A stretch of 55,845 nt of DNA from NCBI GenBank assembly GCA_964601765.1, contig CAZROR010000003.1, forward strand, positions 1 through 55,845, given 5' to 3'. The notes beneath the pieces are model-generated. The model made no database searches, was not told where the DNA came from, and saw only the letters and a list, made by a program, of their open reading frames with translations. Source of the DNA: SZUA-181 sp964601765. Its GTDB lineage: Bacteria > Pseudomonadota > Zetaproteobacteria > Mariprofundales > Mariprofundaceae. Below are positions 1 to 9,200 of this stretch, piece after piece; position 1 is the first letter of the stretch, and each line of letters starts with the position of its first letter. The position numbers were made by a program, and so were the translations under genes.

Positions 1-50
1 GCACCTCAAGGATGGTGAGTCACCCTCCTTTCAAGGGGCAGCCATGATGT

Positions 51-860
51 CTAACGGGCCACAGGCTGCAGCGTAAAGTCTCCCATTGTTGCCGGTGCAT
101 CCTCCAGCACCAGAATAAAGCCACGTTCACCACGCGCTGTAACCGGCACCGTATCCAGCGGTGGTGGCGAGTAGGGCGCCTTGCGGATAGCACCGAGCAG
201 TGGTGGTTGTGTGATCGGCAGGATCTGCTTACTAAGTAGCCTGTTCGCGTCTTCGGCTGCGAACAGACTGAGCTTCAGGCGCGGTGGTGGCAGGTCGGTC
301 TGCAGCAGATTTTTGACCCGCCCTTCGATGACTAATACATGTCTGCCATCATCACGGCGCACCCACTGCGAATGCACGCTTTCTGGGATAATACGCCAGT
401 CCGTGTCCTGTACCTTGATTGGTATATCCATGTTCATCAGCACACTGCGTAGCCAGGGGTCAGCAAGCCATGCGTCCCTGTTTATCCAGAATCCTGCTGC
501 GGCAATGATCAGCAGTACGATCAGAAACCATGGCCACAGACCCCCCCCTTTTTGCGCTGGTGCTACATCCACAGGCTGCGACTGTATTCCTGGTCGGTCC
601 GGCACAATCGGGGAGGAATCCGCTGCCGGTACTGATCCGCTTTTTGTCACACCTAGGGGAATGTCCGGCGCGCTGGCCGGCTGCTCATCGTCCATGGCGG
701 GCTCGGCATTTACCGCAGCTGATTCAGGCACAGGCTTTTTTACTTCCCGTGCATCGGACATGCGGAATTCATGGCCGCAACGGTGGCAGACAAGGATGGC
801 GTCCACATCAATCTGGTCGAGACGATAGCCGGCATAGCACTTGGGGCACTCAATATGCAT
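51..860 (-). CDS. Zinc-ribbon (MJ0042-type) membrane protein with DUF3426 domain
   Basis: About 269 residues. The N-terminus starts MHIECPKC and carries a four-cysteine zinc ribbon (C5, C8, C25, C28). A Pro/Ala/Ser-rich, probably disordered linker follows (about 35-105), then one transmembrane helix (about 108-126, preceded by GGG), then a C-terminal DUF3426-like domain. That domain has the typical 'V-I-E-G-R-V-K-N' strand and an 'APYSPP...' segment. The predicted topology puts the ribbon in the cytoplasm and DUF3426 in the periplasm. The start at 860 is chosen because family members place the first cysteine 3-5 residues from Met; an upstream start at 914 is open but adds an unlike N-terminus. 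The gene is divergent from ftsE. The Caulobacter ZitP polarity protein has this architecture, so a polar or division role is possible, but similar proteins of unknown function are common in Proteobacteria. Confidence 0.8.
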   Translation of the reverse strand: MHIECPKCYAGYRLDQIDVDAILVCHRCGHEFRMSDAREVKKPVPESAAVNAEPAMDDEQPASAPDIPLGVTKSGSVPAADSSPIVPDRPGIQSQPVDVAPAQKGGGLWPWFLIVLLIIAAAGFWINRDAWLADPWLRSVLMNMDIPIKVQDTDWRIIPESVHSQWVRRDDGRHVLVIEGRVKNLLQTDLPPPRLKLSLFAAEDANRLLSKQILPITQPPLLGAIRKAPYSPPPLDTVPVTARGERGFILVLEDAPATMGDFTLQPVAR

Positions 861-889
861 GCGACAATGCTGACCCGATGCGATCCGTT

Positions 890-905
890 TGTCAGCAGGC
901 TGACA
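890..905. promoter_or_regulatory. Perfect 7-2-7 palindrome between divergent genes
   Basis: The sequence TGTCAGCAGGCTGACA is a perfect inverted repeat of 7 bp arms around a 2-bp centre. It lies between the start codon of the zinc-ribbon gene (860, minus) and ftsE (934, plus). Its size and place would suit an operator bound by a dimeric regulator acting on one or both genes. It has no T-tract, so it is not a terminator. If the minus-strand gene starts at 914 instead, the palindrome would be coding. Confidence 0.4.
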
Positions 906-933
906 GGGCACCATTTGCTGCTACCCTTACCCC

Positions 934-1632
934 ATGATTCAGTTGCGCCAGCTCATGCTTCGGTATCCGACCGGCAAGACTGTGCTGTCAGGCCTGACGC
1001 TTGATGTCCGACAGGGTGATTTTGTGTACCTGATCGGTGAAAGTGGCGCCGGCAAGTCTTCTGTGCTCAAGGTGTTGTATGGCAGTGTGCGGCCAACATC
1101 GGGCAAGGCGGTTCTGCAGCAGCTGGATTTGCGCCAGGCCACAACCCGCCAGCTGCGTGCTATTCGGCAGCGCATCGGAATCGTTTTTCAGGACCACAAG
1201 CTTCTGTTTTCCCGGACGGTATTCGAGAACGTGGCTCTGCCGTTGCGCGTACAGGGATGGAAGCGGGATCGTTTGCAGGCCAGGGCAAAAAAGGTGCTGG
1301 AGTTTGTTGGGCTTGGCGACCGCCTGTGGTCATTTCCCGAGGCCTTGTCCGGAGGTGAGCAGCAGCGCGTGGCCATTGCGCGTGCGATGACGGCCAATCC
1401 ACCACTGATTCTGGCTGATGAGCCGACCGGCAACCTTGACGTGGACACGGCTCGTCTTGTTCTCGACTATCTAATGCAGCTGAACCAGCGGGGGACGACG
1501 ATTATCATGGCCACGCATGACCTGCACCTGCTGAAAAGCCATCCGGCACGTGTAGTACGCCTGCATGCGGGCGTGCTGGCCGATGAAATACGTGAGCCTG
1601 AAGTGGATGGTGAAACAGGTGAGGGAGCATGA
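934..1632 (+). CDS. ftsE: Cell division ATP-binding protein FtsE
   Basis: 232 residues, a typical length for FtsE. It is the ABC ATPase that pairs with FtsX at the inner face of the membrane and, with periplasmic partners, switches on peptidoglycan hydrolases at the septum. Visible motifs are Walker A GESGAGKS (35-42), the Q-loop 'VFQDHKLL' (about 84-91), the signature LSGGEQQ (138-144) and Walker B LILADEP (158-164). An H-loop 'ATHD' follows near residue 195. The 'DHKLL' after the Q-loop is typical of FtsE. Its end overlaps ftsX by 4 bases (ATGA), indicating translational coupling. Confidence 0.96.
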   Translation: MIQLRQLMLRYPTGKTVLSGLTLDVRQGDFVYLIGESGAGKSSVLKVLYGSVRPTSGKAVLQQLDLRQATTRQLRAIRQRIGIVFQDHKLLFSRTVFENVALPLRVQGWKRDRLQARAKKVLEFVGLGDRLWSFPEALSGGEQQRVAIARAMTANPPLILADEPTGNLDVDTARLVLDYLMQLNQRGTTIIMATHDLHLLKSHPARVVRLHAGVLADEIREPEVDGETGEGA

Positions 1633-2495
1633 TAAAGCCCACAGCTCCACGCAAGGTCAGATTGCCCGGCGGCTTTTCACTACCCCCATTCGGCCTGCAC
1701 CAGGCCCTTGCCATGGTTGTGGTCAGTGTGGCGCTCTGGTCGTTGGGCATGCTCTGGCTTGGCATGCAGGCAGCCGGCCAGTGGCTTGGTTCCTGGCAAC
1801 AGGACATCCGAATTCATGTTTACCTGGCACCTGAGAAGCGTGGTCAGCTGGATCAACTGGCTAAGCAGATCAGGGAGATTGATGGTGTAGCTGGTGTGCG
1901 TATTGTGGAACAGGCAGAGGCTGTGGCCTGGCTTCATTCCTGGCTTGGAGAGACAGGGCTGGATGATGCGGATCTTGCGCGCCGACTGCCTGTAAGCCTT
2001 GAGGTCACACCGGCACCGGATGCGGGCGAGTTCTTGTTTGTCGACTTACAGGATGAGGCCGAACGCTTCGGTGCCGAGATCAATGATGACGAGCGTTACC
2101 TGATCCGGGCCCAGAACTGGCTTGCAGACGCACGCATTGCCGGCAGCCTTGCTTCTCTGCTGCTTGCTCTGGCCATGGCAGTAATTATTTCCAATACGCT
2201 GCGCATGTTGCTGCTGGCACGTGCCGATGAGGTACAGCTGATGCGCCTGCTGGGTGCACAGGAGTGGTTTGTGCGCATGCCATTTGTACTTGAGGGCTCG
2301 CTGTTGGGTGCCATCTCTGGCCTTCTGGCCTGGCTGCTATGCTGGCCGGTCATTCTGGGAGCCGATCGATGGCTGGAAGGTACGGGCATCAGTCTGCATG
2401 GCTTTTTTCTGTTGTTACCGCTCCTGTTCGGAGGGGCGTGCGTTGGCACCATGGGGGCGCTTATCGCCACGGCTCGCCTGAGGGTCGAGGGCTAA
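1629..2495 (+). CDS. ftsX: Cell division protein FtsX (permease-like)
   Basis: 288 residues. Four membrane segments are seen: one at about 25-48, then a periplasmic domain of about 110 residues, then helices near 170-190, 220-245 and 260-285. This is the FtsX plan. The segment 'LRMLLLARADEVQLMRLLGAQEWFV' region (about 190-215) is the conserved cytoplasmic loop that contacts FtsE. FtsX does not transport; it relays the ATPase cycle of FtsE to murein hydrolase activators outside. It is coupled to ftsE by an ATGA overlap. The next gene is convergent, so the operon probably ends here. Confidence 0.93.
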   Translation: MIKPTAPRKVRLPGGFSLPPFGLHQALAMVVVSVALWSLGMLWLGMQAAGQWLGSWQQDIRIHVYLAPEKRGQLDQLAKQIREIDGVAGVRIVEQAEAVAWLHSWLGETGLDDADLARRLPVSLEVTPAPDAGEFLFVDLQDEAERFGAEINDDERYLIRAQNWLADARIAGSLASLLLALAMAVIISNTLRMLLLARADEVQLMRLLGAQEWFVRMPFVLEGSLLGAISGLLAWLLCWPVILGADRWLEGTGISLHGFFLLLPLLFGGACVGTMGALIATARLRVEG

Positions 2496-2509
2496 GGGTC
2501 GTTCACCAG

Positions 2510-3790
2510 TCACCCGCCAAGCATGAATACGGCTGCCAGGCTCAGCAGGGCCATAGGCACCAGGCCGAGGCTGAGCCCTATGCGGGCAGAAGGTTCAGAG
2601 AACATCAGGCCCATCAGCCACTTGACGAATGAATTGGCAGCACAGGCAAGCAGAATAGCACGTGCCGCTAATGCAGCATCGAGATGATCACGGCTCATTT
2701 CGCTGACGGACAGTGTGATGGCGTCCACATCGCTCAGGCCGGACAGCCCGGCCACGGACATGAGGCCGCCTGTGCCGAACTCTGCCTGTGCCATGTGCGT
2801 CAGAAACAGCACCAGGGCATAAAAGGCACCGAAAGAAAGGGCAACATGCCATGACAGGGGGTTGAGCTCCGGCCTGTATTTTCCTGATTCCCCCTTATCC
2901 CCCGCACTTTGTCGCCACAGCCAGGTGGCGGTAGCAAAGGCGCACAGGGTAATGATGGCAACTGGAAGCGCGAGCAACCTTGAAACCTCCGGACTGAAAA
3001 GCAGAGCGATCACAGTCACGCGGGGGAACATGGTGGCGCAGGCCACAATGATGGACAGCTGGCAGGCCGCGGTCAGTGCCGGGTTTGCCTTGCTCAGGCG
3101 GGACATGGCCAGGGTGACGGCGGTGCTGGATGCCATGCCGCCGAGAAAACCGGTGACACCAAGACCGGCGCGTTGGCCGAGCACCTTGATGGTTGCGTAC
3201 GCCGCAAAGCCAATACCGGAAATCAGCACAACCATGAGCCAGATACGCTGAGGGTTCAGTGCCGCATAGGCCCCATATGTCGTGTTTGGCAAAATGGGCA
3301 GTACAACTGCCGATATGATCAGAAACTGGGTGGCCTGCGTCAGGTCCATTTTGGACAGGGAGTGCGAGAAATGATGCAGTACCTTCTTGAAGCGAAGCAG
3401 GCAGAAGACAATGGCGGCAACCACGGTAGCATGCAGTAAATAGCCCAGCCCGGTGAGTGCACCGAGAATGAATGTGACAACCATGACGATTTCTGTTGTG
3501 ATGCCGGGATCTGTGTCTGTTTCGTTGCTTGTGCGACGGTATGAAAAAACAGCCATCAAGGCGATAAAGGCCATCCCGAGAGCGATACCCCAGGGCATGA
3601 CTGTATCAGGCAGCCAGGTAAGCAGGTTGCCGGACAGTGCGATGAGAGCAAAGGTACGGATACCGGCCGCACCGGGATGCTTGACCTGGTCGCCAATGCG
3701 GCGCAAGTGATATTCTCGCTCCAGGCCAATCAACAGGCCGATGCCGATGGCAGCCAGCGTTTGACTCAGCAGACCAATCTGTGCATTCAT
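2510..3790 (-). CDS. MgtC/SapB family membrane protein with DUF4010 domain
   Basis: 426 residues and very hydrophobic, with about 11-12 predicted membrane helices. The N-terminal 130 residues fit the MgtC/SapB family, including 'GLLIGLEREYH' near residue 18 and 'AGIRTFALIALSGNLL' near 42. The remainder fits DUF4010, with 'GFLGGMASSTAVTLAMSRLSK' in the middle. The family is widespread, its transport role is unproven, and it should not be equated with the Mg-starvation virulence factor MgtC. It is convergent with ftsX, with only 14 bases between the stop codons and no visible terminator. Confidence 0.85.
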   Translation of the reverse strand: MNAQIGLLSQTLAAIGIGLLIGLEREYHLRRIGDQVKHPGAAGIRTFALIALSGNLLTWLPDTVMPWGIALGMAFIALMAVFSYRRTSNETDTDPGITTEIVMVVTFILGALTGLGYLLHATVVAAIVFCLLRFKKVLHHFSHSLSKMDLTQATQFLIISAVVLPILPNTTYGAYAALNPQRIWLMVVLISGIGFAAYATIKVLGQRAGLGVTGFLGGMASSTAVTLAMSRLSKANPALTAACQLSIIVACATMFPRVTVIALLFSPEVSRLLALPVAIITLCAFATATWLWRQSAGDKGESGKYRPELNPLSWHVALSFGAFYALVLFLTHMAQAEFGTGGLMSVAGLSGLSDVDAITLSVSEMSRDHLDAALAARAILLACAANSFVKWLMGLMFSEPSARIGLSLGLVPMALLSLAAVFMLGG

Positions 3791-3846
3791 ATTCTACATT
3801 GTAGCAGGCAGGTGCAGGGCATTTGTCTGTTGTGTGATGGATTGCC

Positions 3847-4392
3847 ATGATTGGGCAAATGCGGGGGGTAACGATATGGCTTCTGGCATGCTGTCTTGCT
3901 GCATGCGTGCCGTATGCCTCGGAGGATCGCCACCAGCCCCGTCCTGGTCTGGTGGCGCAAGGCCTGGCCGTCGGCCAGGTAGAGATTACCGTCGATCCGC
4001 AGAATATTCCGAGGCCATACAGAAAAACGCTGGCACTGTATGATGTGAGTGAAAGGCTGCGGACCAGCGTGCTACGCAGGCTTCAGGGCCGGCACAGGTA
4101 TGATGCAGGCAGCGATGTGCAGCTGCGTATGGAGATCACAGGCTTCAGCCTGCGGCCGGATGTTGTTGTCCTGCTGCCACTGCCGGTGCTGGGCATCGAC
4201 CGGTTGACGCTTGACGTAATGGTGCGCCGTGGCGACAGGCTTGTAGCCACGTTTTCGGTGCAGGGGCGTTATGACCAGAGTGGGTTGATCGGTGCCATCG
4301 GACGGGCCCGTCGTCTTGACCTTATGCTCGAGGCGGCAAGCTTTCGTGTGCTGTCAGTGCTGTATGGAAGGCTCGGCCGGTCCTCGCATTGA
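3847..4392 (+). CDS. Predicted lipoprotein of unknown function
   Basis: 181 residues. The N-terminus has a short charged part, a hydrophobic stretch and a lipobox-like 'CLAAC' with the probable lipidated cysteine at residue 20. A second start at 3859 (MRGVTIW) would also give a lipoprotein signal. The mature part has alternating beta-strand character ('DVQLRMEITGF', 'DRLTLDVMVRRGDRLVATFSVQGRY') like small outer-membrane-associated lipoproteins. I do not recognise a named family. It follows a divergent membrane protein gene and precedes the SRPBCC gene by 60 bases, so the two could share a transcript. Confidence 0.65.
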   Translation: MIGQMRGVTIWLLACCLAACVPYASEDRHQPRPGLVAQGLAVGQVEITVDPQNIPRPYRKTLALYDVSERLRTSVLRRLQGRHRYDAGSDVQLRMEITGFSLRPDVVVLLPLPVLGIDRLTLDVMVRRGDRLVATFSVQGRYDQSGLIGAIGRARRLDLMLEAASFRVLSVLYGRLGRSSH

Positions 4393-4452
4393 GGCTGTGA
4401 TATTTCGCCGTCGGTGTTAAAATCCGGAAACAAGCTGCTGGAGGAGGTTCCC

Positions 4453-4899
4453 ATGCCGAAAAGTCACATTGAGACCACCATTACGATCAATCGTCCGCTG
4501 GATGAGGTGATTGCCTTTGTGGACGATTGCGATAATGACCCGTTGTGGCAGTCATCCGTGCTCGAGTCCGAGAAGGTGTCGGAGGGTCCCATCGGCGTGG
4601 GCACGGTCTACCAGACCAAGGAGAAATTTCTCGGTCGCGTTATTTATCAGAAATGGGAGGTTATCGAGCGCAACGAGGACGGTTCATACTGGCGCGCCCG
4701 TGCCACGACCGGCCCGTTTCAGATGGAAACCAGCATGAAATTTGAGGCCGCAGATGGCGGCACACACATTGACCGCACGCTGGACATTGATGTCGGCCAC
4801 TTCTTCAAGGTGGCATCCCCTGTCGTGGCACGCATCGCCCAGCGTGAGCTTGAAACGGACTTTGCCATTCTGAAAGACATCCTTGAGAGCCAGGACTGA
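4453..4899 (+). CDS. SRPBCC-fold (polyketide cyclase/START-like) protein
   Basis: 148 residues. The start at 4453 is set by a strong GGAGGAGG site 6-7 bases upstream; the open frame runs further up but without support. The pattern 'TTITINRPLDEVIAFVDDCDNDPLW' at the N-terminus, a central 'Y..W.V' strand and a long C-terminal helix ('VASPVVARIAQRELETDF') match the Polyketide_cyc2/SRPBCC superfamily. These fold into a cavity that binds small hydrophobic ligands. No ligand can be named from the sequence. Confidence 0.8.
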   Translation: MPKSHIETTITINRPLDEVIAFVDDCDNDPLWQSSVLESEKVSEGPIGVGTVYQTKEKFLGRVIYQKWEVIERNEDGSYWRARATTGPFQMETSMKFEAADGGTHIDRTLDIDVGHFFKVASPVVARIAQRELETDFAILKDILESQD

Positions 4900-4908
4900 C
4901 GGGGTGAT

Positions 4909-4939
4909 GAGACAGGGGTGGCAACCAGCCGTCTCTTTT
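4909..4939 (+). terminator. Possible terminator after the SRPBCC gene
   Basis: GAGAC (4909-4913) can pair with GTCTC (4931-4935), with a smaller inner GGC/GCC pairing, followed by TTTT. The stem is interrupted, so this is a modest prediction. It sits between convergent genes and could serve the upstream gene. Confidence 0.35.
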
Positions 4940-4946
4940 GTCTTGT

Positions 4947-6149
4947 TTACTTCAGTGTGGCCGCTGCCTCAGCGATGCGTTCCACAGCGTCTTCCAGCGT
5001 TTCCTGGCTGACCGCGTAGGAGATGCGCATAAAGCCGGGCGTACCAAATGCGGTACCGGGCACCAGTGCCACACCCGCAGCCTCCAGCAGCCAGCTACAG
5101 ACCACGACATCATCCTCAAGCCTTAGGCCGTCTGGGGTTGTCTTTCCAATCCACGGCCCGATAGAAGGAAACACATAGAAGGCGCCATCAGGCATCAGGC
5201 AGGATATGCCGGGGATGGCATTCAGCCTTTCCACAAGCCAGGCGCGTCGTGTTTCATAGGTGCGCACCATCGTTTCCAGCTCATCCGTCGGTCCGGCCAG
5301 TGCCGCAAGTGCTGCCTTCTGGGCGATGGATGACGGATTCGATGTACTCTGTCCCTGAATTTTGGCCATGGCCTTGATCAGGTGACGGGGGCCGGCACAA
5401 AAACCAATGCGCCAGCCTGTCATGCAGTAGGCCTTGGAGACGCCGTTGAGTGTGATGGTGCGCTCCTTCAGGTCGGGATTGACTGCCGCAAAGGTGGCGA
5501 ATACCTTGCCGTCGAACAGGATTTTTTCATACATGTCATCGGAGGCAACAGCGATACCCGGGTGCCTGCGTATGACCTCGCCAAGCGCTGCCAGCTCGCC
5601 TTCCGAGTAGGCCATACCGGTTGGATTGGAAGGCGAGTTGATGATCAGTAGCCGGGTTTTATCGGTAATCGCTTCGTCAAGCTGTTTGGCCGTCAGCTTG
5701 AAATTTGAGTCGGCAGTTGCCTGCACGATCACCGGCATACCTTCGGCCAGGAGTACCATATCCGGATATGAGACCCAGTAAGGTGCCGGGATGATGACCT
5801 CATCACCAGGATTGATCATTGCCTGCAGCAGGTTATAGATGCACTGCTTGCCGCCTGCGGAAACGAGAATGTCGTCTGCCTCGTAATCGAGACCGTTGTC
5901 ATCCCGGAACTTGGCGGTGACTGCCTGCCGCAGTTCCGGAATGCCGGGTACAGCCGTATAGCGCGTGAAGCCTGCGCGGATAGCGGCAATGCCGGCCTCG
6001 CAGGCCGCCCTTGGCGTATCAAAATCCGGTTCGCCAACAGAGAGTGAAATAATGTCACGTCCGCTGGCACGCAACGCGGCGGCCTTTGCTGTAATGGTGA
6101 GCGTGGCTGAAGGCTTAACCTGCTGCACGCGGCGGGATAGCTGGATCAT
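4947..6149 (-). CDS. Pyridoxal-phosphate aspartate aminotransferase (class I, Ib type)
   Basis: 400 residues, full length for the family. It would transfer the amino group between aspartate and 2-oxoglutarate; related enzymes in this subgroup also act on prephenate. Visible residues are the 'VGEPDFDTP' substrate loop (38-46), 'NPTG' (175-178), an Asp-Tyr pair for the cofactor ('SDDMY', 203-207) and the Schiff-base lysine K239 in 'SKAYCMTGWRIGF'. The gene is divergent from the large oxidoreductase gene with about 100 bases between, so promoters for both must lie there. Family assignment is firm; substrate range is inferred. Confidence 0.92.
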   Translation of the reverse strand: MIQLSRRVQQVKPSATLTITAKAAALRASGRDIISLSVGEPDFDTPRAACEAGIAAIRAGFTRYTAVPGIPELRQAVTAKFRDDNGLDYEADDILVSAGGKQCIYNLLQAMINPGDEVIIPAPYWVSYPDMVLLAEGMPVIVQATADSNFKLTAKQLDEAITDKTRLLIINSPSNPTGMAYSEGELAALGEVIRRHPGIAVASDDMYEKILFDGKVFATFAAVNPDLKERTITLNGVSKAYCMTGWRIGFCAGPRHLIKAMAKIQGQSTSNPSSIAQKAALAALAGPTDELETMVRTYETRRAWLVERLNAIPGISCLMPDGAFYVFPSIGPWIGKTTPDGLRLEDDVVVCSWLLEAAGVALVPGTAFGTPGFMRISYAVSQETLEDAVERIAEAAATLK

Positions 6150-6254
6150 GGGTGGATATTGCCAGCGGTGAATATTTCCTCAAGGTCCGTGCCTGTTATT
6201 ATCTTCCGCGCTGTTTTAGCCTTGCGGTCCGCAGGAAGGGTGAAGCTGCTTTGA

Positions 6255-9200
6255 ATGCAGGCGCAAGGAGCTGGATTGCCGACCGAGAATATCCGCGAAA
6301 TTCCCTACAACTATACGTCCTACTCGGATCGCGAGATCATCCAGCGTTTTCTGGGTGAGGAGGCCTGGGAAGACATCAATGTGCTGCGCAGCCAGCGCCG
6401 CACCGGGCGCAGCGCCCGCATGCTTTTTGAGATTCTCGGCGATGTATGGGTGGCGACACGCAATCCGTATCTGCGCAACGACCTGTTGCGCGATCGCAAG
6501 CGGTTGCATGCCATGCGCAGGCTACATGAAGAGCGGCTCGGAAGGATTGAGGCAGCGGCCGGGTCAAACCAGAGGGCAAGACGCGTTGCTGCCACAGCCC
6601 GCACCATGCTGGATGGCTTTTACGGCTGGTTTGCCGAGGAGCCGGGCCGGCGCAAGCGTACGCGCCAGGCTTTTGCCAGGCATACGCATAAAAATAACAT
6701 CCACTTTGACGCCTTTACGCTCACGCACCATGCCACGGATGCCACGGACTGGCGGCAGGAGAGCCCGTTTTGTGTGCTGACGCCGGATACGCCGGAAGAG
6801 ATTCCCGGCCTTGTGCGTACTGCTGCCAGCCTGGGCTTCACCGTGATTCCGCGCGGTGGAGGCACGGGCCTGTGCGGGGGCTCCGTGCCACTTTCCGGGG
6901 ATACGGTCATGATCAATGTCGAAAAGCTGGACCGTATTGGTGCAGTGGAGACGTGCCGCATCGGTCGACGGAAGGTGTCGACCATTACTGCCCAGGCGGG
7001 TGCGGTGACGGGGCGCGTCATGGAGGCCGCGCGGCCTCATGTCTTTGCCACCGATCCCACGAGCCTGTGGGCCTGCACCATCGGTGGCAATGTGGCCACC
7101 AATGCCGGGGGCAAACATGCAGTGATCTGGGGCACCTGCGTGGACAACCTGCTGGCTTGGAAAATGGTAACACCCGATGGCAACTGGCTGCATGTGGAGC
7201 GCATAGGGCACAATCTGGGCAAGATCCCGGCGGACGGTGAGGCTGTTTTCCGTCTCGTTCGCCTGCAGCAGGACGGCAAAACGCCGATTGGCGAGCCGGA
7301 GACCCTACGCATCCCTGGAGCGATATTCCGGCGGCAGGGCTTGGGCAAGGATGTGACGCGTAAGGCACTGGGCGGGCTGCCCGGTGTGCAGAAAGAGGGT
7401 ACGGATGGCTTCGTCACGGAGGCAACCTTTGTGTTGCACCGGCCATTCACGCATACGCATACAGTCTGTTGCGAGTTTTTCGGCCACGATCTGACCGTTG
7501 CTACGCGCGCGATGGTGGATATCAAGGCATATGTGGATGCCGCCGATGGCGTGTACCTGGAAGGCCTGGAGCATTTTGATGAAAAGTATGTCAAGGCGAT
7601 TGACTATCGCGCCCGTTCCACACGCCGCGAGCGGCCGCGCGTCGTGTTGCTCATCGATATTTCTGGCGATAACCGTCGCCTGGTGGCAAAGGCGTGCTCT
7701 GAAGTCTGCCGCATCACAAGCAAGGGTAATGGTGAGGGCTTCATCGCCACGTCGGAGGCGGATCGTCGTCGTTTCTGGGATGATCGCGGACGCATGGCAG
7801 CTATTGCCAGGCATACACGTGCCTTCAAGCTCAATGAGGATGTCGTCATTCCGTTACCACGTCTTGCTGAATACAACGATTTTATCGAGCGGCTGAACAT
7901 CGAAAACTCGATAACAAACAAGCTGGCCATGCTGGATGCCGTGAGCACGTATCTTGAGCGGCTGCTGGACGACATCCAGCGGGGTATCCCCACCGTACGT
8001 GATCAGCTGACGGTAGACAGCGGCAGTTATCTGAGTGGGAAGGTACGCGAGTGTCTGCAGATTGTTTCACGGGCTCGCAGCCGGTGGCGGGCCTTTCTGG
8101 ACGGGATGGATGCTCCGGCCGGTCGGTGCAGCGCGATGCCGGATGATGTCGCATACACGCCGGATGAGTCGCTTTTCCGTGTGATCCAGCGCGGCACATT
8201 ACGCATATCCTATCGGCGCGAAGTCGAGTCACCATTATTGGATATCCTGCAGGGGCATGAAAAGGTGCAGCAAACCTTGCGTGCGTTGCATGCGGATGTG
8301 TTGTCGTCACGCATTGTAATTGCCACTCACATGCATGCCGGTGATGGCAATGTGCATACGAATATCCCGGTCAACTCCAATGATTACGCCATGCTGCAGC
8401 AGGCTTATGCGGTGGTGGCAAAAATTATGGCAAAGGCGGATGAATTGGGGGGGGTGATTTCCGGTGAACACGGCATCGGTATCACCAAGCTGAATTACAT
8501 GCCGACCACTTTCCTGCAGGAAATGGCCGAATACAAAAAGCGGTGTGATCCGGCAGCGGTGTTCAACCGGGGCAAACTGGTGCCTGGAACCGACCTGCGC
8601 TTTACCTACACGCCCAGCTTCAACCTGCTCGAGATGGAGGCGATGATCCTGGAAGCTGCCGACCTCACAGAGCTGTCCGAGGTCATTTCACCCTGTTTGC
8701 GTTGCGGCAAGTGCAAGCCCGTGTGCAATACGCATTTTCCTCGTGCCTCGATGCTGTATTCACCACGCAACAAGATTCAGGCGGCGGGCGCCATCATCGA
8801 AGCGTTTTTGTATGAGTCGCAGACAGGCGGCGGCATCTCCTTTGATCAGTTTGACGGCCTGCACGATGTGGCCAACCATTGCACCATCTGCCACAAATGC
8901 GAGGCACCGTGCCCGGTAAATATCGATTTCGGCCTTGTCACCGAGCGTATGCGCGCGTTGCTGAAGGACAAAGGCCATGCACGCTTCAATCTCGGTTCAC
9001 GACTGTCGCTTGCCTTTCTGGTCATGCAGAACCCCGGTGCAGTGGAGCTTATGCGGGCATCGGTAATTCGCTGGGGCTATGCCGGCCAGCGTCTGCTGCA
9101 CGGGCTGGCGAAGCGGATCGGCATGGTCAGGGAAATACCGGCGGCCAAACGCAATCTGGATGGTATTGCCGCGCAGGCCATCAATTTTGTGGAGCGTCCC

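Noticed and set aside
1..50. Partial gene at the left edge
   Set aside because: Too short to recognise any coding sequence or RNA.
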